Source: Streptosporangium sp. NBC_01495 | GTDB lineage: Bacteria > Actinomycetota > Actinomycetes > Streptosporangiales > Streptosporangiaceae | Length of the DNA: 64,000 nucleotides | Direction: 5' to 3' | Assembly: GCF_036250735.1 (NCBI RefSeq) | Contig: NZ_CP109430.1 | Location: 1,426,001-1,490,000, forward strand | Part shown: positions 57,998 through 64,000 of the stretch, one piece after another | Numbering within the stretch: position 1 is the first letter of the stretch | Layout of the letters: the number at the start of each line of letters is the position of its first letter | The notes under the pieces: model-generated | The model's database searches: none | What the model was told of the DNA's origin: nothing | The model's input: the letters and a program-made list of their open reading frames with translations, nothing else | Translations under genes and position numbers: made by a program

Positions 57998-60868
57998 ATG
58001 AGTGATCCCGGACTGCGGTTCTCGATACTGGGGCCGGTGCGCGTCTGGCGGGACGGCGACGAGGTGGAGATCGGCTCCCCCCAGCAGCGGCTCGTCCTGG
58101 CCGTCCTCCTCCTGGCCGGGGGCAGGACCGTCGGCAACGACCACCTGCTCGACGCCGTCTGGGGCGAGGAGCGTCCCCGCACCGCCATGGGCACGTTGCG
58201 CACGTACGTCTCGCGCCTGCGCTCCGCCCTCGGCACCGAGGTGATCACCTCGTTCGGCAGCGGGTACGCCCTCGCCGGCGGGACCTGCGACCTGGTCACG
58301 ATGGAGAGGCTGTCCGGCGAGGGGAGATACGGCGAGGCCCTGGCGCTCTGGCGGGGAGAGCCGCTCTCCGGGCTGGAGGGTGGCTACGCCGAGGGCCATC
58401 GGGTGCGGCTCGAGGAGCGGCGGCTCGCCGTACTGGAGCGCAGGCTCGCCCAGGAGGTCGAGGAGGGCGGGCACGCCGAGGTCGTCGCCGAGCTGACCGC
58501 GCTCTGCGCGGAGCATCCGGCCAGGGAACGGTTCTCCGGCCTGCTGATGCTGGCGCTGTACCGCTCGGGCAGGCAGGCCGAGGCGATCGGCGTGTTCACC
58601 GACACCCGGAAACTGCTCGCCGAGGGTCTCGGCATCGATCCCTCACCCGAGCTGGCGGAGCTCTATCAAAGGATCATCACGGCGGACCCCGCCCTCGGCC
58701 GGAAGAAGGTGGCGAGCCCGGTCGCCAGGCAGGTGCCCCGGCAGCTCCCCGCCGACACCGCGGACTTCACCGGCAGGGAGCCCGAGGTCGACGAGATGGT
58801 GGACGCCCTGAGGCCGGGGAACACCTCGGCACTGGTGATCTCGGCCGTGTCGGGCGCGGGTGGCATGGGCAAGACCACCCTGGCCGTCCACGTGGCGCAC
58901 CGGCTCGCACCGGACTACCCCGACGGCCAGCTTTTCGTGAACCTCAGGGGCTCGACGGCGCAGCCGCTCGCACCGGAGACCGTGCTCGCCCGGTTCCTGC
59001 GCTCCCTCGGGGCGGAGGTCCCGGCTGACTCCGAGGAGCCGGGCGAGCGGGCGGCCATGTACCGCTCCACGCTGGCGGACCGGCGGATGCTCGTCGTGCT
59101 GGACAACGCCGCGAACGCGGCGCAGGTACGGCCGCTGCTGCCGGGCGCCGCCGGGTGCGCGGTGTTGGTGACGAGCCGCGCGAAGATGATCGGCCTGGCC
59201 GGCGTACGCCAGGTCGACCTGGGCGTGCTGCCCCACGACGAGGCGATGGCGCTGCTGGCCAAGGTGGTGGGGGAGACGCGGGTGGCCGCCGAGCGCGAGG
59301 CGGCGGCGGACCTGATCGGGGCGTGCGGGTACCTGCCCCTCGCGATCAGGATCGTGGCCTCGCGGCTCGCGGCGCGGCCCGCCTGGAGCGTGGCCAGGAT
59401 GCGCGACCGGATGGCCGACGAGCGCCGGCGCCTGGCGGAACTGCGCGTGGACGACCTCGCCGTCGAGGCGACGTTCGCCCTCGGCTACGACCAGCTCGAC
59501 GCCGCGCACGCCTCGGCGTTCCGGCTGCTGGCCGTCCCCGACGCGTCCGACTTCTCGCTGGGCTCGGCGGCGGCCGTACTGGGCCTGGACGAGCCGGACG
59601 CGGAGGAGGTGTGCGAGGCGTTGGTGGACGTGAGCATGCTGGAGTCGCCCTCTCCCGGCCACTACCGCTACCACGACCTCCTCAAGATCTTCGCCCGGTC
59701 GCGGCCGGACGACGAGGACGCGCGGCGAGCCGCGCTGACCAGGCTGCTCGGCCACTACCTCGCCGGCATGACGGCGGCCTACCACCTCACCTATCCGGGC
59801 ATCCCGCTGTCCGGCCCGGACCGGCCGTCCGGTGCGGGGCCGTCCTTCGTGGACGAGGAGGCCGGGGTGATCTGGGCGGAGGACGAGGAGCAAGGGGTGA
59901 TCGGCTGCGTGCACCAGATCGCCCGGACACCGGGAAGCGTCCTCTCCGACGCGATACGGCTGCTCGACATGGCGTCCGACGTACTGGAGACCGACGTGAC
60001 CCCCGAGCGCTACGAGCGGGCGGCCGGGGCCCTCGTCGAGGCGGCGGCGGCCCGCGGGGAACGCCGCGCCGAGGCGCACGCCCGGTGTGTGCGCGGCGGG
60101 TTCTGGGCGGGCCGCTGGTTCCTCGACGCGGCGATCGAGGACGGCGTCGCCGCGCGGGACCTCAGCCTCGCCGAGGGCGACCTGGCACGGTACGCGGAGA
60201 GCCTCAACCTGCTGGCCACGGTCGCCTCCAACCGCGGCTCGGAGACCGAGGCGATCGCGCTGTACGCCGAGGCGATCGAGGTCTGGCGCGGGCTCGGCGA
60301 CCGAAGCAGCGAGACCGTCGGCCTGGGCAACATGGCGCTCGCGCTCGCGTCGGCCGACAGGACCGACGAGGCGGTGGAGGCCGTGGAACTGGCCGACCGC
60401 ACCATCCGCGAGCTGGGCGGCGGGGCGGATCCCGACATCATGTACCGGTCGGCCGTCGTGCTGCGCGACGCCGGGCGACCCGAGGAGGCGCTCTCCCGGC
60501 TCCTGGAGACGCGGAAGGCGTACCGGAGACTCAAGCAGCGCGTCCGGGAGGGGGCGACCCTGCTGCGGATGGCCGAGACCCACCTCGCCCTGGGACAGCT
60601 GGACCGTGCCGTCGACTGCGCCGAGGACTCGCTGGGCCTCATGGCGGAGGCGGGCGACGAATGGATCCAGGGCAAGGCGCTCGTCGCGCTCGGCCAGGCC
60701 TTCTCCCGGCTCGGCCAGCCGGGCAGGGCCGGGGCGTGCCTGGCCGAGGCGCTTGAGATCTTCGTGCGGCGGGACATGCCCGAGGCGGGCGAGGTACGGG
60801 CCCTGCTGGACCGGGACGAGGCCTCGCGGTGGGACACCGAGCCCAAAGAGACCGCCCTGACCTGCTGA
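57998..60868 (+). CDS. AfsR/SARP-type regulator with NB-ARC and TPR domains
   Basis: 956 residues. Residues 8-95 form an OmpR-like winged helix (RFSILGPVRVWRDGDEVEIGSPQQRLVLAVLLLAGGRTV...TLRTYVSRLRSAL) and 100-235 the bacterial transcriptional activation domain (ALWRGEPLSGLEGGYAE...RERFSGLLMLALYRSGRQAEAIGVFTDTRKLLAEGLGIDPSPEL). An NB-ARC ATPase from about 255 follows (Walker A SGAGGMGKTTLA, RMLVVLDNA, GCAVLVTSRAKM, GYLPLAIRI). C-terminal TPRs (AIALYAEAIEVWRGLGDRSSETVGLGNMALALA and others) complete it. Such proteins switch on secondary metabolism or neighbouring genes. The ATG at 57998 is chosen from homologous starts. Confidence 0.88.
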   Translation: MSDPGLRFSILGPVRVWRDGDEVEIGSPQQRLVLAVLLLAGGRTVGNDHLLDAVWGEERPRTAMGTLRTYVSRLRSALGTEVITSFGSGYALAGGTCDLVTMERLSGEGRYGEALALWRGEPLSGLEGGYAEGHRVRLEERRLAVLERRLAQEVEEGGHAEVVAELTALCAEHPARERFSGLLMLALYRSGRQAEAIGVFTDTRKLLAEGLGIDPSPELAELYQRIITADPALGRKKVASPVARQVPRQLPADTADFTGREPEVDEMVDALRPGNTSALVISAVSGAGGMGKTTLAVHVAHRLAPDYPDGQLFVNLRGSTAQPLAPETVLARFLRSLGAEVPADSEEPGERAAMYRSTLADRRMLVVLDNAANAAQVRPLLPGAAGCAVLVTSRAKMIGLAGVRQVDLGVLPHDEAMALLAKVVGETRVAAEREAAADLIGACGYLPLAIRIVASRLAARPAWSVARMRDRMADERRRLAELRVDDLAVEATFALGYDQLDAAHASAFRLLAVPDASDFSLGSAAAVLGLDEPDAEEVCEALVDVSMLESPSPGHYRYHDLLKIFARSRPDDEDARRAALTRLLGHYLAGMTAAYHLTYPGIPLSGPDRPSGAGPSFVDEEAGVIWAEDEEQGVIGCVHQIARTPGSVLSDAIRLLDMASDVLETDVTPERYERAAGALVEAAAARGERRAEAHARCVRGGFWAGRWFLDAAIEDGVAARDLSLAEGDLARYAESLNLLATVASNRGSETEAIALYAEAIEVWRGLGDRSSETVGLGNMALALASADRTDEAVEAVELADRTIRELGGGADPDIMYRSAVVLRDAGRPEEALSRLLETRKAYRRLKQRVREGATLLRMAETHLALGQLDRAVDCAEDSLGLMAEAGDEWIQGKALVALGQAFSRLGQPGRAGACLAEALEIFVRRDMPEAGEVRALLDRDEASRWDTEPKETALTC

Positions 60869-61258
60869 CCTGCTGAGCGACGGTGTGCCGCCCGGCCGTG
60901 GGGTGTGCGTGGCCGGTGGGCCGGAAGCGGGCGGGGAACCCGTGCTCGGGCCCGGAATTGTCGGTGCCGGCTGGCATCATCAGGGGTGTGGACCTGCACT
61001 ACTACGCGCGCGTCGTCGCTCCGGCCGTCAGGACGGCCGGCCGGTCGGCGACGCGTGGTGTCCTCCCTGAGGGGAAGCGAGGAGGACGGCGGCGGTGGTG
61101 CGGTCCGACACGCGCGGCCAACCCGGGGTGGCTCGCCACAGGAGGAGGCGCTCTTTCCCTGAGGTCCTGCGGGTGGGGATGTCGAGAACGCATCCGTGGC
61201 TCCGATTCTCTGTGATCAGCGAAGCGAGACGGACGACGATTTTCGAGGAGGAACGACC
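60869..61258. other. Intergenic region
   Basis: 390 bp between the AfsR-like gene and the alpha/beta hydrolase gene. An ORF containing VDLHYYARVVAPAVRTAG starts at 60988 but quickly becomes Arg/Gly-rich without known character. I see no terminator of note and no RNA gene. Confidence 0.35.
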
Positions 61259-62116
61259 ATGCAGCCCATGAGGACGAACACTCTGAAGGTTCCCGGCGCG
61301 ACCCTTCACCACGAGATCCGCGGCTCGGGGCCGACCCTGTTGCTGATCTGCGGCGGGATCTACGACGCCGCGGGATACGCGGGCCTGGCCGAGCGGCTCG
61401 CCGACCGCTACACCGTGGTGACCTACGACCGGCGCGGCAACTCGCGCAGCCCCCTGGACGGGCCTCCGGAGCCGCAGAGCATCGAGGTGCACGGCGACGA
61501 CGCGCACCGCGTGCTGGTGGAGGCGGGGGTCACCGCCGACGAGCCCGCGTACGTCTTCGGCAACAGTTCCGGTGCGATCATCGGCCTGGAGCTGGCCGCC
61601 CGCCACCCCGAGCAGGTGCGCACCCTGGTCTCCCACGAACCACCCCTCTTCGAGCTGCTGCCCGACCGTGACCGCTGGCGCGCCGTCGTCCAGGACGTGG
61701 AGGAGGCGTTCGCCAAGGAGGGGGCCGGAGCCGCCATGCAGGCCTTCGCCACCGGGTTCGACAGGACCGGCAGCGAGCACGAGGAGGCGGCCACCCGCGG
61801 GGAGCGGGGAGAGCCCACCCCCGAGATGGCGGAGGCGATGGGGCGCATGGAGAAGAACACGGAGTTCTTCATCGGCTACGAGGTGCCGCCGTTCGTCAGA
61901 TACATCCCCGACACCGACGCGCTGCGGGCCTCCTCGGCGCGCGTCGTGATGGTGGCGGGCGAGGACTCGGAGGGGCAGCCGCCCTACCGGGCCTCCTTCG
62001 TCGTCGCCGAGCGGATCGGGGGGCGGCACGTGATGTTCCCCGGTGACCACGGGGCCTTCGGCACCCAGCACGAGGCGTTCGCCGCCAAGCTCGACGAGGT
62101 GCTTTCGAGCCCCTGA
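61259..62116 (+). CDS. Alpha/beta hydrolase
   Basis: The ATG at 61259 follows GAGGAGGAACG. 285 residues. HG-type oxyanion region LLLICGGIYDAAGYAG, strand YTVVTYDRRGNSRS, nucleophile elbow VFGNSSGAIIG (Ser), and catalytic His in FPGDHGAF. Cytoplasmic. It may be a target of the neighbouring AfsR-like regulator; substrate unknown. Confidence 0.85.
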   Translation: MQPMRTNTLKVPGATLHHEIRGSGPTLLLICGGIYDAAGYAGLAERLADRYTVVTYDRRGNSRSPLDGPPEPQSIEVHGDDAHRVLVEAGVTADEPAYVFGNSSGAIIGLELAARHPEQVRTLVSHEPPLFELLPDRDRWRAVVQDVEEAFAKEGAGAAMQAFATGFDRTGSEHEEAATRGERGEPTPEMAEAMGRMEKNTEFFIGYEVPPFVRYIPDTDALRASSARVVMVAGEDSEGQPPYRASFVVAERIGGRHVMFPGDHGAFGTQHEAFAAKLDEVLSSP

Positions 62117-62352
62117 GAGCTTTCCGGCCCCTGGGAGAACGCGGTCCGGCGAGGCCGAACACTGCCGTCTCCTGACGATCCGGCCCGGGAGGCGGTCGTG
62201 ACCGCATCGACGGGCCGCTCCGGTCTCTCCGGTTCTGCCGGTTTCGTCCGTAGTGCTCTGGCTTGTGGGCCGGAGGTGAAGCGGACTGTCTCGCGTAGCG
62301 GGGTAAGAACAGCCGATGCGCTCCACGCTCTCGCGGAGAGAGGTGAGGTCGC

Positions 62353-62994
62353 CTACACCCGCGTGCGCGCTTCCTCGATCTGGCGCGCGATGTTCATCGC
62401 GCCGGTGGCCTCGGCGAGGGCAGCAGCCTCCTCGGCCAACGCGAGCGCGTCGTCACGGCGCCCCTCCGCGGCGGCGATGTAGATCAGCCCGACCATGTTC
62501 GCGGCGACGCCCGGCAGGAAGCCGAGTTCACGGCGGAGCCGCGCTGACTCCTCCAACCGTTCCCGTGCCGTCTCCAGCCGTCCGGCGGCGTGCTCCGCGG
62601 TACCCAGGTGCCGAAGCGCGTACGACATCGTCAGCTTGTCGCCGGCCCGCGCCGCGAGTTCGTGCGACCGTTCAAAGATCGGGACCGCGGTCTCGTGGTC
62701 CCCGCGGACGACCTGATGGAAGATGCCGACCCAGAACAGCGACTCGCCCTCGCCGCGGAGGTCACCGAGCGTCCGGTAGAGCTCCACCGCACGCTCGAAC
62801 AGCGCCGGCTCGCGCGGGTCCTCGTTTCCGTCCTCGAAGAAGCGCGCGTGCATGATCCGGCCACGGGCCAGGGCCAGACCGGCCTCGACCGCGTCCAGCT
62901 CCCGGTCGGCCACCTCCAGCACTCCGGCCTCGCCGTCGAAAACCGCGCGATCGTAGAGCGACCTGGCCCGTTCGAGCCGTCCTTCCGCGCTCAT
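62353..62994 (-). CDS. Tetratricopeptide-repeat protein
   Basis: 213 residues from ATG 62994 (MSAEGRLERARSLYDRAVFDGE); 15 more codons upstream are open. Helical TPR-like repeats fill it (ALFERAVELYRTLGDLRGEGESLFWVGIFHQVV, AVPIFERSHELAARAGDKLTMSYALRHLGTAEHAAGRLETARERLEESARLRRELG, RDDALALAEEAAALAEATGAMNIARQIEEA). A scaffold or regulatory role is likely; no catalytic domain is present. Confidence 0.78.
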   Translation of the reverse strand: MSAEGRLERARSLYDRAVFDGEAGVLEVADRELDAVEAGLALARGRIMHARFFEDGNEDPREPALFERAVELYRTLGDLRGEGESLFWVGIFHQVVRGDHETAVPIFERSHELAARAGDKLTMSYALRHLGTAEHAAGRLETARERLEESARLRRELGFLPGVAANMVGLIYIAAAEGRRDDALALAEEAAALAEATGAMNIARQIEEARTRV

Positions 62995-63080
62995 CCGCTC
63001 AACCCCCGTCCACCCGTGTCCGCCCGCCGCGTCGAACACCGTACGCGGCGGACGAGGCGTGGCACCAGCCCCCGGCCGTC

Positions 63081-63165
63081 GCGAGAACCTGGGAGACAGA
63101 GCCGATGAGTCGCGTCGCCCAGCGCATCCTGGCGATGGCCGCAGCGATCTGGCACAACAAGCAAG
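63081..63165 (+). pseudogene. C-terminal remnant of an IS982-type transposase
   Basis: RTWETEPMSRVAQRILAMAAAIWHNKQ resembles the conserved end of IS982-family transposases (RVAQRLLALAAxIWHN). The rest of the transposase is missing. It lies between a TPR gene and a truncated epimerase, so insertion and deletion may have removed neighbouring DNA. Confidence 0.5.
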
Positions 63166-63282
63166 ACCGATGCACCGATCACCCGGTCACCGATCGCCTA
63201 CGGCCACTGACCTACTTCGGAACTTCTCGTCTGGGCAGTGGCCGGTGGCGGCAAGGCAGAGGAGAGTGGCATCCGGACGCGC

Positions 63283-63915
63283 TCAGGCGAAGTAGTGGCC
63301 CTCCTTCAGGTCGGCGATCAGTCCCGGACAGGTCGGCTGCCATCCGAGCAGGTCGCGAGTGATCTGTGCTGAGGCGGGGCCGGCGACTCCCCAGAAGCCG
63401 CCGAGCCAGCCGACGTATTCTCCGGCCTGCTCGGGGGTGACGGAGACGGCGGGAACGCCGAGGTGTGACGCGAAGACCTCGGCGACCTCGCGGATCGGGA
63501 CGCCCTCGTCGCCGACCGCGTGCAGTACCGACCCGGCCGGCGCGGACTCGAGCGCGAGGCGGAACAGGCGCGCGGCGTCGTCGCGGTGGACGGACGGCCA
63601 GCGGTTGGCGCCGTCGCCGACGTAGACCGCGGCGCCTTTCTCGCGCGCGAATCCGACCGCGGTCGAGATGAACCCGTTGTCGCCGTTGCCGTGCGTGGCC
63701 GGCGGGAGACGCACGACCGAGGAGCGGACTCCGTGGCCGGCGAGCGCGAGAGTGTGGTGGGCGTTGCCCATCCGCCCGCCTGCGCCGCTGATCGGACCCT
63801 CGCGATTCCCGGCATCCGCCAGTCCGTCGCGTTCGGTGGCGACGACTCCGGACGGGAGTCCGAGCACGCCGAGGATGCCGGAGGCGATGACGAAGGGTTT
63901 GCCGGTCTCGAACAA
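63283..63915 (-). pseudogene. 5'-truncated NAD-dependent epimerase/dehydratase
   Basis: 210 codons remain from about FETGKPFVIASGILGVLGLPSGVVATERD to the stop. The middle and C-terminal parts of an extended SDR are well kept (HTLALAGHGVRSSVVRLPPATHGNGDNGFISTAVGFAREKGAAVYVGDGANRWPSVHRDDAARLFRLALE...GWQPT). The first roughly 95 residues, including the GxxGxxG cofactor motif and the first catalytic strand, are not encoded in the 85 bp upstream. Only a TTG could start it. A frameshift hiding an N-terminus beyond the window edge is possible. Confidence 0.65.
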
Positions 63916-64000
63916 AGCGCCGCCGCCGAAGGCGCAGGGCCGTGCTGAACAGTCGGTCGCGCGAGGTGATACATCGCGCGGCCGAGTCGAGTGATTGGAC

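Noticed and set aside
60988..61215. Small ORF beginning VDLHYYARVVAPAV
   Set aside because: The first residues look protein-like, but the rest is Arg/Gly-rich and no family or ribosome binding site is clear.

Overview
This 64 kb window is high-GC DNA with many GTG starts and typical actinomycete gene families: AfsR/SARP regulator, XRE/GNAT pairs, a Ser/Thr kinase with a sensor domain, many secreted CAZymes, DUF4235/DUF6328/DUF6458 proteins and a CU044_5270 protein. I infer a filamentous actinomycete, most likely Streptosporangiaceae-like (Streptosporangium/Nonomuraea type). There is no 16S gene here to confirm this. Much of the window has the character of a chromosome arm: secreted enzymes, regulators, duplicated blocks, gene fragments and IS remnants, with few housekeeping genes.

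Layout. 0-1 kb: a 34-bp tandem repeat array, then four LacI-type palindromes. 1-12 kb: a secreted PQQ-type sugar dehydrogenase and a ThuA-like protein with near-identical F5/8C domains, an S1 protease, an M14 carboxypeptidase and a membrane Ser/Thr kinase. 12-15 kb: a duplicated block carrying I36 protease-inhibitor genes and a secreted protein, bordered by gene fragments. 15-20.8 kb: GNAT, XRE regulator, two small hypothetical genes, a CYTH protein, an alpha/beta hydrolase and its likely TetR regulator. 20.8-24 kb: a methyltransferase/Nudix chimera, a second carboxypeptidase fragment, a secreted TIM-barrel sugar isomerase-like protein and an MFS remnant. 24-31.6 kb: lipoproteins, an ECF sigma factor with its partner, a quinone-oxidoreductase-like enzyme, an AA10 LPMO, DUF305, MetQ, DUF6458 and DUF4235. 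31.7-36.5 kb: a glycosyltransferase, BON, metallophosphoesterase, a nucleotidyltransferase-fold protein, small membrane proteins, a PRC-barrel protein and an unusual array of seven hairpins.

36.7-41 kb is a probable relic integrative island. An intact tRNA-Lys(CTT) lies on the left, and a 23-bp copy of its 3' end, followed by terminators, lies on the right. Between them are an IS630 transposase, a third I36 gene, IS66 remains, fragments of a histidine kinase and an acetyltransferase, a surface protein, and a copy of the 3' end of the GH87 gene found 13 kb away.

41.4-53.5 kb is a coherent catabolic locus. One minus-strand run encodes a ROK kinase, SIS isomerase, SDR, FAD oxidoreductase, a dipeptide/oligosaccharide-type ABC importer and an MGH1-like glycoside hydrolase. 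It is divergent from a GntR/HutC regulator and a phosphotriesterase-family hydrolase, and two palindromes lie between. One of the two transporter ATPases (dppD type) has lost its whole middle. 53.6-57.3 kb holds a very large secreted GH87-type alpha-1,3-glucanase. 58-64 kb has an AfsR-like regulator, an alpha/beta hydrolase, a TPR protein, an IS982 remnant and a 5'-truncated epimerase.

The most unusual signals are the seven-hairpin array (34.36-34.56 kb), the mobile I36 block with a conserved promoter, the tRNA-Lys relic island, the gutted dppD gene, and the uncharacterised sugar/glycoside catabolic cluster.
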